Assembly (NCBI GenBank): GCA_944324045.1
Contig: CALUUT010000025.1
Span: 1-58,263, forward strand
Origin: an uncultured Desulfovibrionaceae bacterium
Lineage (GTDB): Bacteria > Desulfobacterota > Desulfovibrionia > Desulfovibrionales > Desulfovibrionaceae
Direction of reading: 5' to 3'
DNA: 58,263 nucleotides
Shown one piece after another: positions 17,866 through 26,896 of the stretch. The translations under genes were made by a program, and so were the position numbers. A model generated the notes under the pieces. The model saw only the letters and a program-made list of their open reading frames with translations, made no database searches and had not been told where the DNA came from. The number at the start of each line of letters is the position of its first letter. Within the stretch, counting starts at the first letter, position 1.

Positions 17866-18270
17866 ATGGAAAGAAACGATATATACAAATGTGAGACGTG
17901 CGGGAATATCGTGTCCGGACGCCATCCCGGAAATGGAGAACTGGCATGTTGCGGCAAGCCGATGCGCCGCATGCTCGAAAACACGGTTGATGCGGCTCAG
18001 GAAAAACATGTGCCTGTGGCTGAACTCACGGAAAAGGGACTTCTGGTCAAGGTCGGCTCTGTAGCTCACCCCATGGAAGAAAAGCACTACATTGAATGGA
18101 TTGAAGTCATCGCAGGGGACCGAAGCATGATGCGTTACCTCTCGCCCGGCGATGCGCCCGAAGCGCTTTTTAACTGCGGCGGCGATTGCCCGGCCGGGAC
18201 GGCTCCGGTAATCCGTGAATACTGCAATCTTCACGGGCTTTGGTCCACGCAGACCATAACGAAAAAATAA
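17866..18270 (+). CDS. dfx: Desulfoferrodoxin (superoxide reductase, two iron centres)
   Basis: Cytoplasmic superoxide reductase that detoxifies superoxide without making oxygen, usually receiving electrons from rubredoxin. The N-terminal desulforedoxin-like domain has the Fe(Cys)4 ligands C9, C12, C28 and C29. The C-terminal neelaredoxin domain has the catalytic Fe(His)4Cys ligands H48, H68, H74, C120 and H123 with the conserved [16 protein letters not shown] and EYCNLHGLW motifs. The length (134) is normal. ATG 17866 has a GGAG site; an upstream in-frame ATG does not. It forms a unit with the nitroreductase 35 bp on, and rubredoxin follows. Confidence 0.97.
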   Translation: MERNDIYKCETCGNIVSGRHPGNGELACCGKPMRRMLENTVDAAQEKHVPVAELTEKGLLVKVGSVAHPMEEKHYIEWIEVIAGDRSMMRYLSPGDAPEALFNCGGDCPAGTAPVIREYCNLHGLWSTQTITKK

Positions 18271-18305
18271 TCAGATACGCTCTGGCGCATGCCATGGAGA
18301 CGCAG

Positions 18306-18815
18306 ATGGAAGCACTGGAAGCGATTCATACCAGACGGAGCATTCGCAGTTTTACAGACGCCCCCATTGAAGACGGCGTCTTGCAGCAGATGCTTGAGGC
18401 GGCCATGGCCGCGCCTTCCGCGGGAAATGCTCAGCCCTGGCGTTTTGTCGTGATCCGGGACAAAAAGCTGCTGCAACGCATCACGGCCATCCACCCATAT
18501 GCGGCCATGGCGGCGAACGCGGCGCTCGCCATTCTGGTTTGCGCGGATATCACGGCGGAAAAATTCTGTGGATTCTGGCCCCAGGACTGCTCGGCCGCAA
18601 CGCAAAATCTTATGCTTGCGGCCCGGGCGCTCAACATAGGAACAGTCTGGTGTGGCATTCACCCTGTTGAAGAACGGGAAAAAGCTTTCCAAAAACTTTT
18701 TAGTCTGCCGGAAACTGTCCGCCCTTTTGCGCTTGTGGCCGTGGGATATACAGACCAGCCTTTCACCAGACGCGATACATACGACCAGCGCAAAATTCAT
18801 CAAAATACATGGTGA
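18306..18815 (+). CDS. Nitroreductase-family FMN oxidoreductase
   Basis: A 169-residue protein with the family features EAIHTRRSIRSF (FMN phosphate contacts) near the start, APSAGNAQPWRFVVI near 41-55, and a central NLMLAARALNIGTVWCGI. Such enzymes reduce nitro groups, quinones or flavins with NAD(P)H; its native substrate is unknown. I start at ATG 18306 because GGAGA lies at proper spacing; in-frame starts further upstream overlap or crowd the desulfoferrodoxin gene. Its place between superoxide reductase and rubredoxin suggests a part in oxygen or redox stress. Confidence 0.92.
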   Translation: MEALEAIHTRRSIRSFTDAPIEDGVLQQMLEAAMAAPSAGNAQPWRFVVIRDKKLLQRITAIHPYAAMAANAALAILVCADITAEKFCGFWPQDCSAATQNLMLAARALNIGTVWCGIHPVEEREKAFQKLFSLPETVRPFALVAVGYTDQPFTRRDTYDQRKIHQNTW

Positions 18816-18968
18816 CCCCTATCCGCCGCCGGCGGGGCTGCCGTCCCCGGCAGACGCATCCCGCGTCGGGCGGATATTCTATAGATGGCAAAGGCTTGAA
18901 AACACACATATGCGGCAGCATATGCAACGTAAGCGCGTAAAAAAACCGGAAGAAACAACCCCAGGCAA

Positions 18969-18996
18969 ATGGCGCGCGTCCGGAGAGACGCGCCAT
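18969..18996 (+). promoter_or_regulatory. GC-rich hairpin between nitroreductase and rubredoxin genes
   Basis: Arms 18969-18980 and 18987-18996 pair with a 2-base bulge around CGGAGA. No T-run follows. It may stabilise or partly terminate the transcript, letting rubredoxin be expressed at a different level. Confidence 0.4.
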
Positions 18997-19049
18997 CCGG
19001 TTTACGCAAAAAAACTCCGTGTCCCCGACACGGAACCAGGAGAAGAGCT

Positions 19050-19205
19050 ATGAACTACGTATGTACTGTATGCGGATACGAGTATGTGGTTGCTGACGGC
19101 GATCCCGCAAACGGCGTAGCCGAAGGAACGCCTTGGGACAAGGTTCCCGATGACTGGGTTTGCCCGATATGCAGCGCGGACAAGAGCGCATTTGAAGCTG
19201 AATAA
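19050..19205 (+). CDS. rub: Rubredoxin
   Basis: A 51-residue electron carrier with one Fe(Cys)4 site: C5-TV-C8-G and C38-PI-C41. The core [10 protein letters not shown] and [16 protein letters not shown] closely follow Desulfovibrio rubredoxins; the usual Gly after the last Cys is Ser. ATG 19050 has AGGAG upstream. It is the normal electron donor to desulfoferrodoxin, two genes upstream. Confidence 0.97.
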   Translation: MNYVCTVCGYEYVVADGDPANGVAEGTPWDKVPDDWVCPICSADKSAFEAE

Positions 19206-19243
19206 AAAGTATATCTGAAAAAGGATACGCAATACATAAATCC

Positions 19244-19268
19244 GCCGGAGGGACCATTTCCCTCCGGC
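19244..19268 (+). terminator. Terminator after rubredoxin
   Basis: GCCGGAGGGA (19244-19253) pairs exactly with TCCCTCCGGC (19259-19268) around a 5-base loop, 38 bp after the rubredoxin stop, followed by a short T-rich stretch. It separates the rubredoxin unit from cydAB. Confidence 0.75.
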
Positions 19269-19309
19269 CATTCTTGCATCACTGATATTATTACCAAAAA
19301 TATTTATTT

Positions 19310-19337
19310 TTGACTGTACGCTCGTCCACTTTGTAAA
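19310..19337 (+). promoter_or_regulatory. Candidate sigma-70 promoter for cydAB
   Basis: TTGACT (19310-19315), 16 bases, TGTAAA (19332-19337), in the 304-base gap between rubredoxin and cydA, which holds no gene. The -10 is only moderately good. It would leave a leader of about 165 bases before cydA. Confidence 0.35.
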
Positions 19338-19509
19338 CACGTCTCCCCCACGCAATCAACGCCCCATGACCTAGAGGCGGCATCCGTGCCTGTTTTAGGC
19401 CCTGCCGTTCTTTCCGGAAGGCCGCGCCGCAACCGCGCGACGCGCTTGCAATGCGCATCTGAACTATCCGGCGGACCGCCGTTCGCCCCCGTAAAAGAGA
19501 GGAGGATTT

Positions 19510-20814
19510 ATGGATGTTGTCTGGCTGTCCCGCCTGCAATTCGCAGTAACGGTGTTTTTTCATTTCATCTTTGTCCCGCTCACTCTGGGGCTGTCGCTCA
19601 TCATCGCGGTCATGGAAACCTGTTACGTGCGCTCCGGGAATGAGGTCTACAAGCGCATGGCCAAATTCTGGGGCAAACTGTTTCTGATCAACTTCGCGCT
19701 TGGCGTGGTGACCGGCATCACGCTGGAATTTCAATTTGGAACCAACTGGTCGCGCTATTCCAAATATGTCGGCGACGTGTTCGGTTCATTGCTGGCCATT
19801 GAAGCGACAGTGGCCTTTTTCCTTGAATCCACATTCATAGCAGTGTGGACTTTCGGCTGGAACAAAGTCTCAAAGCGCACCCATGCCGCCGCCATATGGC
19901 TTGTGGCCATTGCCGGAAACATTTCCGCACTGTGGATCATCCTGGCAAACGGCTGGATGCAAAACCCCGTCGGCTACGTTATGAAAAACGGGCGCGCCGA
20001 ACTTGCGGACTTCTTTGAGGTCATCGCCAACCCCTATGCCTGGGGTCAGTTTTTTCATACCATTACCGCATCCTGGATGCTGGCCGGATTTTTCGTCATG
20101 GGCATCTGCGCCTGGCACCTTCTGCGCAAAAATGAAGTCGATTTTTTCAAACGCTCATTTCGTTTCGGCGCGCATTTCGCCCTCATTTTCGCCGTCATTA
20201 CGGCGGCATTCGGGCATCTTGAAGGGCAAAGCGTCGCCAAATACCAGCCCGCGAAACTCGCAGCCATGGAATCCTTCTGGAATACCGAAGCCCATGCGCC
20301 CATGCATCTTTTTGTCGTCCCTGACCCGCAAAACGCGCGAAACATCGTGGAATTCGGCGCTATTCCTTCCATGCTCAGCATCCTGGCCTACAACGACCCC
20401 TCTGCGCCGGTTCAGGGACTACTGGCGTTTCCCAAAGAAAATCGCCCGCCTGTAACCGAAACCTTCATATCTTTCAGAATTATGGTCGGCCTTGGCGGCA
20501 TATTCATCCTTCTTGCCCTGATTGCCTGGATTTGGCGCAACCGCATTGAAAATCACAGGCGCATCCTTAACATTCTGGTGTGGCTCATCCCGTTTCCCTA
20601 CATAGCCATTATGGCCGGATGGGCTGTAGCGGAAATAGGAAGACAGCCATGGATTGTATACAACCTCATGCGAACCACGGATGCTGTTTCGCCGGTTCCG
20701 TCCGGTTCCGTGCTTACGTCGCTCATTGCATTCGGGGTGATTTATTTCATTCTGGGAGCGCTTGACATATGGCTTATTGGCCGTTTTGCCCGAAAAGGAC
20801 CGGCAACCGTTTAA
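19510..20814 (+). CDS. cydA: Cytochrome bd ubiquinol oxidase subunit I
   Basis: Heme-carrying subunit of the high-affinity quinol oxidase that reduces O2 to water in the inner membrane. In anaerobes of this group it mainly scavenges oxygen. At 434 residues it has the short Q-loop form. Visible signatures are the N-terminal WLSRLQFAVTVFFHFIFVPLT (first heme His), FFHTITASWMLAGFFVMGI, SFWNTE, and GWAVAEIGRQPWIVYNLMRT (GRQPW near the heme b558 region). ATG 19510 follows AGAGGAGG. cydB starts 24 bp after its stop. Confidence 0.97.
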   Translation: MDVVWLSRLQFAVTVFFHFIFVPLTLGLSLIIAVMETCYVRSGNEVYKRMAKFWGKLFLINFALGVVTGITLEFQFGTNWSRYSKYVGDVFGSLLAIEATVAFFLESTFIAVWTFGWNKVSKRTHAAAIWLVAIAGNISALWIILANGWMQNPVGYVMKNGRAELADFFEVIANPYAWGQFFHTITASWMLAGFFVMGICAWHLLRKNEVDFFKRSFRFGAHFALIFAVITAAFGHLEGQSVAKYQPAKLAAMESFWNTEAHAPMHLFVVPDPQNARNIVEFGAIPSMLSILAYNDPSAPVQGLLAFPKENRPPVTETFISFRIMVGLGGIFILLALIAWIWRNRIENHRRILNILVWLIPFPYIAIMAGWAVAEIGRQPWIVYNLMRTTDAVSPVPSGSVLTSLIAFGVIYFILGALDIWLIGRFARKGPATV

Positions 20815-20838
20815 ATACAAGACCTGCGAGGTTTCATC

Positions 20839-21852
20839 ATGCTTGAAACAATCTGGTTTGCGCTATGGGCTCTTTTATGGGGCATATATCTGGCTCTTGA
20901 CGGCTTTGACCTTGGCGTGGGCATTCTCATGCCTTTTCTTGCGCGCAACGAGAATGAGCGCCGGGTATTCCACGACAGCGTCGGCCCCTTCTGGGACGGA
21001 AACGAAGTTTGGCTCATTACTGCGGGCGGCGTGACCTTCGCCGCATTTCCCACCGCTTACGCCGTGATGTTCAGCGCGCTCTATGCGCCTTTGCTCATCC
21101 TTTTGTTCGCGCTTATCCTGCGGGCCGTGGCGCTTGAATTCCGCAGCAAGCTCGCCAATCCGCTGTGGCGCAAAAAATGGGATGGCATCTTGTTTTTGAG
21201 CAGTCTTGCACCCGCTCTTATCCTGGGCGTATTTTTCAGCAATCTCTTCATTGGCATTCCCATCGACCAGGACGGCGTATATCACGGCAACCTGCTCATG
21301 CTGCTCAACCCTTACGCGCTCATGGGCGGAATCTTCTTTCTCGCTTTGTTCTGCCTGCATGGGGCCTTGTGGCTCGCCTTTAAAAGCGTGGGACAGGTTC
21401 ATATGCGAACCGCGGCTCTGGCCAAAAAACTCTGGCTTACCACACTGATTCTGGCGCTCGCATATCTTGGCATGACCGCATTCCACACGGATTTCTTCCA
21501 TAAACCCGGCGCGTACGTTCCGCTTGCCATTGCCGTTATCGGCCTTTTATGCGTCCGCTTCTTTCTGGGCGCGGACAGGCTTATTGAAGCGTTTCTATCC
21601 AATATGGTCATGATTCTTGGGACGGCCTTTTTCGGTTTTATCGGAATTTTTCCAGACCTTGTGCCTTCGGACATATCCCCGGAATTCAGCCTGAACATCC
21701 ACAATGCGGCATCTTCGCCGCTGACGCTCAAAATCATGTTCGGCGTCGTCATCTGCGTTGTGCCCATCGTGCTTCTCTATCAATGGTGGGTATACCGGCT
21801 TTTCAGCCACAAGATCACCGACCAGGATATTGACGGTCCCGACGCATATTGA
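20839..21852 (+). CDS. cydB: Cytochrome bd ubiquinol oxidase subunit II
   Basis: A 337-residue polytopic partner of CydA. The N-terminus ETIWFALWALLWGIYLALDGFDLGVG, then DSVGPFWDGNEVWLITAGG and FPTAYAVMFSALYAPL, are diagnostic for CydB; the acidic residues in DGFDLG and GNEVW belong to the proton path. The gene is immediately followed by a strong terminator. No cydX-like small frame or cydCD genes are nearby. Confidence 0.97.
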   Translation: MLETIWFALWALLWGIYLALDGFDLGVGILMPFLARNENERRVFHDSVGPFWDGNEVWLITAGGVTFAAFPTAYAVMFSALYAPLLILLFALILRAVALEFRSKLANPLWRKKWDGILFLSSLAPALILGVFFSNLFIGIPIDQDGVYHGNLLMLLNPYALMGGIFFLALFCLHGALWLAFKSVGQVHMRTAALAKKLWLTTLILALAYLGMTAFHTDFFHKPGAYVPLAIAVIGLLCVRFFLGADRLIEAFLSNMVMILGTAFFGFIGIFPDLVPSDISPEFSLNIHNAASSPLTLKIMFGVVICVVPIVLLYQWWVYRLFSHKITDQDIDGPDAY

Positions 21853-21854
21853 CC

Positions 21855-21883
21855 AAAACAGGGAGGCCGGGCCTCCCTGTTTT
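21855..21883 (+). terminator. Intrinsic terminator after cydB
   Basis: AAAACAGGGAGGC (21855-21867) and GCCTCCCTGTTTT (21871-21883) form a perfect stem that begins 2 bp after the cydB stop. The arms contain the A and T runs, so it can work in both directions. Confidence 0.9.
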
Positions 21884-22027
21884 ACAATTTTTGCCGCACG
21901 CCTTTTATCGCGCACGTCGCGCGCAAGATTTTCGCCTTTCCCTGTTCCGGCAACAGCAAAGATCAAAACAAGCGTCCTTTCTGCAACAAACATGGACATA
22001 GGCGCTTTCGCGGACAATACAGCCTTC

Positions 22028-22057
22028 TTTACAAATCATGCTTGCCCGTTTTATACT
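22028..22057 (+). promoter_or_regulatory. Promoter of the thi operon
   Basis: TTTACA (22028-22033), 18 bases, TATACT (22052-22057). The predicted start near 22064 falls at the first base pairs of the TPP riboswitch, which supports the assignment. Confidence 0.65.
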
Positions 22058-22061
22058 TTTC

Positions 22062-22172
22062 CGCGCTGGGGGAGCGCCTGGCGTATGCCGGACAACCCGG
22101 AACGCGCCGCGCTGAGAGTGGACATATCCTGACCCTTTGAACCTGACGCAGATTATGCTGTCGTAGGAAAGC
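22062..22172 (+). ncRNA. TPP riboswitch (THI element)
   Basis: The conserved thi-box elements are all present in order: GGGGGAGC near 22068-22075, GCTGAGA at 22111-22117, ACCCTTTGAACCTGA at 22132-22146, and GTCGTAGGAAAGC at 22160-22172. Binding of thiamine pyrophosphate would switch the downstream terminator on. The element sits 70 bases ahead of thiS and controls thiSGHFE. Confidence 0.95.
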
Positions 22173-22192
22173 GCAAAACGGAAAGACCAAAC

Positions 22193-22227
22193 AGTCCGAT
22201 TCGCGCGCGCCGCGGGTCGGACTTTTT
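22193..22227 (+). terminator. Riboswitch-controlled terminator ahead of thiS
   Basis: AGTCCGA (22193-22199) pairs with TCGGACT (22217-22223), with a GC-rich inner part and TTTTT following (22223-22227), 13 bases before the thiS ATG. Its position right after the TPP aptamer marks it as the expression platform: premature termination when TPP is bound. Confidence 0.88.
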
Positions 22228-22240
22228 CGCAGGAACCGCC

Positions 22241-22441
22241 ATGGAAATTTATCTCAACGGTAAAACTACAGCCGTGACGCCGGAATGCTCTCTTTTCGGA
22301 CTGATCACGGAACTGGGTCTTAACCCCGACACCGTCATTGCGGAACTCAACCGCGACATTGTGCCGTCATCCCAGTTTGAAACCACCATACTCAAACCAG
22401 GAGACGCGCTGGAGCTGCTGCATCTTGTAGGCGGCGGCTAG
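22241..22441 (+). CDS. thiS: Sulfur-carrier protein ThiS
   Basis: A 66-residue beta-grasp protein ending in the Gly-Gly-Gly tail (HLVGGG) whose C-terminal carboxylate is adenylated by ThiF and then thiolated to supply sulfur for the thiazole ring. MEIYLNGK and PGDALELLHLVGGG are typical. First gene of the riboswitch-controlled operon; an AGGA site precedes the ATG. Confidence 0.95.
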   Translation: MEIYLNGKTTAVTPECSLFGLITELGLNPDTVIAELNRDIVPSSQFETTILKPGDALELLHLVGGG

Positions 22442-22605
22442 CTTCCGGCCGGAAATCCGTCATATGGGCGCGCCACGCATCCACTCCCCCAAAGTCTTGA
22501 ACGTTGCGGCATGCCGCGCGGTTTAAAGCCGCAAAAAGGCAAGGAGCTTATAAAAACAGCCGCCAGTCTTGCGGGAACAAACCATTTTCTCATTTCGGAC
22601 AGCAT

Positions 22606-23403
22606 ATGACCTCCTCTACCAATGATGATCTTTTGCATATCGGCGACGCCTTTCTTGAAAGCCGGTTGTTTATCGGCACCGGCAAATACGGCGACGACGC
22701 CGTAATACCCGCTGTGGCCCAGGCTTCCGGGGCTCAAGTTATAACCGTGGCATTGCGCCGCGTGGATATCGGCAACCCCAAAGACGGCATGTTGTCGCAT
22801 ATCCCGAAAAACATGCGCCTTTTGCCCAATACGTCCGGCGCCCGCACCGCAGACGAGGCCGCGCGCATCGCCCGTCTGGCCAGAGCCGCAGGGTGCGGAG
22901 ACTGGATCAAGATTGAAGTCATTTCAGACAACCGCCACCTGCTTCCTGATGGCTATGAAACGGCCAAAGCCACGGAAACGCTGGCCAAAGAAGGTTTTGT
23001 CGTGTTGCCGTACATGAATCCCGATCTTTACGTGGCGCGCGACCTGGTCAATGCCGGCGCTGCGGCCGTCATGCCGCTTGGCGCGCCCATAGGAACCAAT
23101 CGGGGATTGCGAACCAGGGAAATGATCGGCATTCTCATAGAGGAAATACCGCTTCCAATCATTGTGGACGCGGGCATCGGCCGGCCGTCCCACGCATGCG
23201 AAGCCATGGAAATGGGAGCCGCCGCATGTCTTGTGAACACGGCCATTGCGGTGTCGGGTCATCCCGCGCGTATGGCCGCCGCGTTCGGCGACGCCGTGCG
23301 CGCCGGGCGAGCGGCATATCTTGCCAGAACAGCTCCCGTTCTTGAAGGCCATGCCGCGGCATCGTCTCCACTTACAGGATTTCTGGGTGAATGCCATGAA
23401 TGA
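22606..23403 (+). CDS. thiG: Thiazole synthase ThiG
   Basis: A 265-residue TIM barrel joining deoxyxylulose phosphate, iminoacetate and ThiS-thiocarboxylate into the thiazole phosphate. Recognisable are [47 protein letters not shown] with the Schiff-base Lys, [13 protein letters not shown] and [19 protein letters not shown]. An earlier in-frame ATG (22504) would add 34 basic residues unlike the family, so I use 22606. It overlaps thiH by 8 bp. Confidence 0.96.
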   Translation: MTSSTNDDLLHIGDAFLESRLFIGTGKYGDDAVIPAVAQASGAQVITVALRRVDIGNPKDGMLSHIPKNMRLLPNTSGARTADEAARIARLARAAGCGDWIKIEVISDNRHLLPDGYETAKATETLAKEGFVVLPYMNPDLYVARDLVNAGAAAVMPLGAPIGTNRGLRTREMIGILIEEIPLPIIVDAGIGRPSHACEAMEMGAAACLVNTAIAVSGHPARMAAAFGDAVRAGRAAYLARTAPVLEGHAAASSPLTGFLGECHE

Positions 23404-24619
23404 CGATTTTTTTCCGGAGTTGCAGAAATATCCGCTTTCCGACGTAAGCCGGGATATCATGGCCTGTTCAGACAAAGAAGTCCTGCGCGCCCTGGAAACA
23501 GCGGAAAACGGCGCATGGCTTGACGCGCGCGATTTCATGGCCCTGCTCTCGCCTGCCGCCGCGAGCTATCTGGAACGCATGGCCCGAACTGCGCAGAGCC
23601 TGACGCAACGAAATTTCGGGCGGGCCATTCAGTTGTTCACGCCTTTATATCTTTCAAATTTCTGCACCAATCGCTGCGTTTATTGCGGCTTTAATACATG
23701 CAACGCAATTCATCGCTCCATGCTCACTTTGGAGGAAATAGAAGCCGAAGGCGCCTGCATTGCCGCAACCGGCTTACGGCACATTCTTCTGCTCACAGGC
23801 GACGCCCCCAAAAAAGCCGGGCCCGACTACATCGCGGATGCGGCCCGCCGTCTGCGGCCGTTCTTTCCAGGCATTGGGGTAGAGGTCTATTCCCTGACGC
23901 AAGAGGAATATGCGCTGCTTTGCGCGTCCGGCGTGGATTCCATGACCATGTTCCAGGAAACCTACAATCCGGAACTGTACGCGCGCCTGCATCCATCCGG
24001 ACCCAAGCGGAATTTTCATTTCCGTCTTGAAGCTCCAGGCCGGGCCGCGTCAGCCGGAATGCGCTGCGTCAATATCGGCGCGCTCCTTGGACTTGACGCA
24101 TGGCGGCGCGACGCCTTTTTTACGGGGCTGCACGCAAATTGGCTTCAGGCTCGCTATCCGGGAGTGGAAACCGCCGTATCCGTGCCCAGAATGCGGCCGC
24201 ATGCGGGCTCGTTTGACCAGGTTCAGCCTGTGCGCGACCGCGACCTGGTGCAAATCATTCTGGCTCTGCGGCTTTTTCTGCCCATGTCCGGCATCACCGT
24301 ATCCACAAGGGAGCGGGCTGCCTTGCGAGACCGTCTCATTCCGCTTGGCGTCACAAAACTGTCGGCAGGGGTTTCCACAGCTGTGGGCGGTCATGTTCCG
24401 GCGCAGGCGCATACGCCGACTGCAATGCAGGCGCATCCCGCGGAAAACGCGCTGTCCACGACCCGCGCCAAACAAAATGTGGGACAATTTGAGATAGCGG
24501 ACACCCGCTCTGTGGATGAAGTGGCCCAGGCCATTCGCGCCATGGGATATCAACCGGTTTTCAAGCATTGGGAGCCGCTGGAAGGTGAGGAGTATGCCTG
24601 CGGAGCGCTCCGGCAATGA
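23396..24619 (+). CDS. thiH: 2-Iminoacetate synthase ThiH (radical SAM)
   Basis: A 407-residue radical-SAM enzyme that splits tyrosine to dehydroglycine and p-cresol for thiazole assembly, the anaerobic route. The cluster motif is C90-TNR-C94-VY-C97. [21 protein letters not shown] and [14 protein letters not shown] follow as in ThiH. The frame is open for 50 codons further upstream inside thiG, but the ATG at 23396 gives the family N-terminus. It overlaps thiG by 8 bp and thiF by 4 bp. Choice of ThiH over the oxygen-using ThiO suits an anaerobe. Confidence 0.95.
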   Translation: MNDDFFPELQKYPLSDVSRDIMACSDKEVLRALETAENGAWLDARDFMALLSPAAASYLERMARTAQSLTQRNFGRAIQLFTPLYLSNFCTNRCVYCGFNTCNAIHRSMLTLEEIEAEGACIAATGLRHILLLTGDAPKKAGPDYIADAARRLRPFFPGIGVEVYSLTQEEYALLCASGVDSMTMFQETYNPELYARLHPSGPKRNFHFRLEAPGRAASAGMRCVNIGALLGLDAWRRDAFFTGLHANWLQARYPGVETAVSVPRMRPHAGSFDQVQPVRDRDLVQIILALRLFLPMSGITVSTRERAALRDRLIPLGVTKLSAGVSTAVGGHVPAQAHTPTAMQAHPAENALSTTRAKQNVGQFEIADTRSVDEVAQAIRAMGYQPVFKHWEPLEGEEYACGALRQ

Positions 24620-25260
24620 TATCGCCCGCCGCAGATTTTGACTGGGACGCAGTTATGGCGGCTCATCTGTCCGCCGCCCGACGAGCTGCGCTCGCGGCGG
24701 CGCAAGTGGGCATAGCGGGAGCGGGCGGGCTTGGCTCCAATGCGGCGTTCATGCTGGCGCGCAGCGGAATCGGCCATCTTGTCGTTGCAGATCATGATAC
24801 GGTAAGCCTTTCCAATCTCAACCGTCAGGCATACGCCCCAAAACATCTGGGACGTCCCAAGGTTTTAGCCCTGCAGGACGCCCTGCAGGAAGTCCGGCCC
24901 GATTTGGACATACAACCCCATGTTCTGCGCCTGAGCCGCGCCAATCTGAATACGGTTTTCAAGAATTGCGGCATCGTCATTGAGGCCGTGGACGACCCCG
25001 CTCTCAAGCGGGATCTGATTGAAGGGCTGCTGGAAAACGGACACACGGTCATAGCGGCTTCAGGCATGGCCGGATGGGGCGGACCGCCCATGAAACGCCG
25101 CGACATGGGACGGCTCATTGTGACCGGCGATTTCATCAGTGAACTGTCCCCAGAACGGCCGCCCATGGCGCCGCGCGTCGTCATGGCCGCCGCCATGCAG
25201 GCCGATGCCGCGTTGTCTCTGATTCTGGGAAATCATGCCGGCACGCCAAAACAGCCCTGA
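24616..25260 (+). CDS. thiF: ThiS adenylyltransferase ThiF
   Basis: A 214-residue E1-like enzyme that activates the ThiS C-terminus with ATP. The nucleotide loop VGIAGAGGLGSNAAFMLARSG (31-51), DHDTVSLSNLNRQAY, and EAVDDPALKR are typical. It has none of the Cys pairs of zinc-binding MoeB/ThiF, so it belongs to the short form common in anaerobes. Its ATG overlaps the thiH stop by 4 bp, so translation is coupled. Confidence 0.93.
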   Translation: MISPAADFDWDAVMAAHLSAARRAALAAAQVGIAGAGGLGSNAAFMLARSGIGHLVVADHDTVSLSNLNRQAYAPKHLGRPKVLALQDALQEVRPDLDIQPHVLRLSRANLNTVFKNCGIVIEAVDDPALKRDLIEGLLENGHTVIAASGMAGWGGPPMKRRDMGRLIVTGDFISELSPERPPMAPRVVMAAAMQADAALSLILGNHAGTPKQP

Positions 25261-25402
25261 CAGCGCATCCTCATGTAAAAACGCGGAATGCGTCATGCCG
25301 GTTTTCCCGACCATTCGAATTCCGCCGGCCTTTAACCGGCTGCCGCCATGCCCCGCACAACACGCCGAAACGGCATAAACCGCCTGTTGCAAGGAGACTG
25401 TC

Positions 25403-26056
25403 ATGCCACGTATTCTGCCCGGTCCGGACGCGCCTATCTATGCGCTTACGGATGACCGGCTTTCCCTCGGCCGCTCCGTCATCGAGATTGTGGACGCGCT
25501 GCTTTTTGCGGGCGTCAGACTCATTCAGTATCGGGAAAAAGAAAAACCCGCCGGGCTCATGCTCCAGGAATGTTATGAAATACGCAGGCGCACCCGGGCG
25601 GCGGACGCCTGTTTTATTGTCAACGATCACGTGGATATCGCCATGCTCTGCGATGCGGACGGCGTTCATGTCGGGCAGGATGATATCCCTGTGCCCGAAG
25701 TGCGGCGTCTGGTGGGGCCGGAAAAAATCATCGGACTGTCAACCCACAGTCCGGAACAGGCGCAGGCCGCCGTCGCCCTTGGCGCGGACTATATCGGCGT
25801 AGGGCCGCTCTATGCGACCCAAACCAAAAAAGATGTATGCGCCCCTGTCACGCTTGACTATCTTGACTGGGTCGCGGCCAATATACATATGCCGTTCGTG
25901 GCCATTGGCGGAATCAAACGGCACAATATCGCGGATGTCGTCAGACACGGCGCGAAATGCTGCGCTCTGGTTTCTGAAATCGTCGGCGCTCCGGATATTC
26001 CTCAACGCATTCGGGAGATACGAAACGCCATGTCCCTGCAACGGACTCTCACATAA
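25403..26056 (+). CDS. thiE: Thiamine-phosphate synthase
   Basis: A 217-residue TIM barrel that couples the pyrimidine and thiazole phosphates to thiamine phosphate. LIQYREKEKPAG, FIVNDHVDIAMLCDADGVHVGQDD, IGLSTHS and ADYIGVGPLYATQTKKD are family motifs; FVAIGGI and the phosphate-site loop follow. ATG 25403 has an AAGGAG site. It ends the operon, 142 bp after thiF. thiC and thiD, needed for the pyrimidine half, are not in this window. Confidence 0.95.
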   Translation: MPRILPGPDAPIYALTDDRLSLGRSVIEIVDALLFAGVRLIQYREKEKPAGLMLQECYEIRRRTRAADACFIVNDHVDIAMLCDADGVHVGQDDIPVPEVRRLVGPEKIIGLSTHSPEQAQAAVALGADYIGVGPLYATQTKKDVCAPVTLDYLDWVAANIHMPFVAIGGIKRHNIADVVRHGAKCCALVSEIVGAPDIPQRIREIRNAMSLQRTLT

Positions 26057-26065
26057 GCCCGCTGT

Positions 26066-26896
26066 TCATTCCATTTTCTGGCATTGGGCGCAAAATACGG
26101 TCGTGCGGCCCGCAATGCGCGCGCATTGCAAAGAAGCGCCGCAACGCAGGCACGCTTGTCCGGCGCGGCCGTACGCTTGAAAGACGTTCTGAAACGCGCC
26201 GGCATTGCCATGCGCATCGCGATAGTCGCGTATGGAACTGCCGCATTGCTCAATGGACTCAAGAAGGACCGCCTGAATTTCTCCATGCAGCCGCACCAGG
26301 GATTCGCGGGCAATGCGGCCGCCTGGGGCGTCGGGGCGAATCCTGGCCCGAAACAGACTTTCATCGGCATAAATGTTTCCTATGCCCGCAATGACGGTTT
26401 GATCAAGCAGCATGGCCTTTATGGCGCGTCTGGCCCCCCTGAAAAGACGAACAAACGATTCCGGCGTTATTTCAAGAGGCTCCGGCCCCAATGTTTTCCA
26501 AAACGTCCAGGAATTTTTTTCGGCTGCATCCAGAATGCGGCAAAAGCCAAACGTCCGGGCGTCATCAAAAAACAAACGCCGGCCATCCTCAAGGTCAAAA
26601 AGAACACGGGTATGCTTGCCAGGCGCCGCATCCTGGGGATACACAAAAAGCCGCCCGCTCATTTTTAAATGAAAGGCAAGGCATTCCGGATGTTTTTCGC
26701 CGGATAGATGCAGCAACAAAAGCTTGCCCCTGCGCCCCACAGACGTGACGACCGCGCCGGGCGTCGCAGAAAAAAAACGCTCCCTGTCGCCTTCAACCAT
26801 GCCCTTGCGCAATTCCTGAACGGCCATGATTCTGCTCCCGACCAGTTGCCCAGCCAATCCTCTGGCAATGGTTTCCACTTCCGGCAACTCAGGCAT
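26066..26896 (-). CDS. mutM: Formamidopyrimidine-DNA glycosylase
   Basis: A 276-residue Fpg enzyme that removes 8-oxoguanine and nicks the abasic site. The start must be MPELPEVETIARGL because Pro2 is the catalytic nucleophile and Glu3 assists; this fixes the ATG at 26896. The lysine in GRRGKLLLLHL matches Lys57 of the E. coli enzyme. IAGIGNIYADESLFRA holds the helix-two-turn-helix, and the C-terminal zinc finger is CLRC-x16-CAQC. It is convergent with thiE, stops 9 bp apart. Confidence 0.97.
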   Translation of the reverse strand: MPELPEVETIARGLAGQLVGSRIMAVQELRKGMVEGDRERFFSATPGAVVTSVGRRGKLLLLHLSGEKHPECLAFHLKMSGRLFVYPQDAAPGKHTRVLFDLEDGRRLFFDDARTFGFCRILDAAEKNSWTFWKTLGPEPLEITPESFVRLFRGARRAIKAMLLDQTVIAGIGNIYADESLFRARIRPDAPGGRIARESLVRLHGEIQAVLLESIEQCGSSIRDYRDAHGNAGAFQNVFQAYGRAGQACLRCGASLQCARIAGRTTVFCAQCQKME

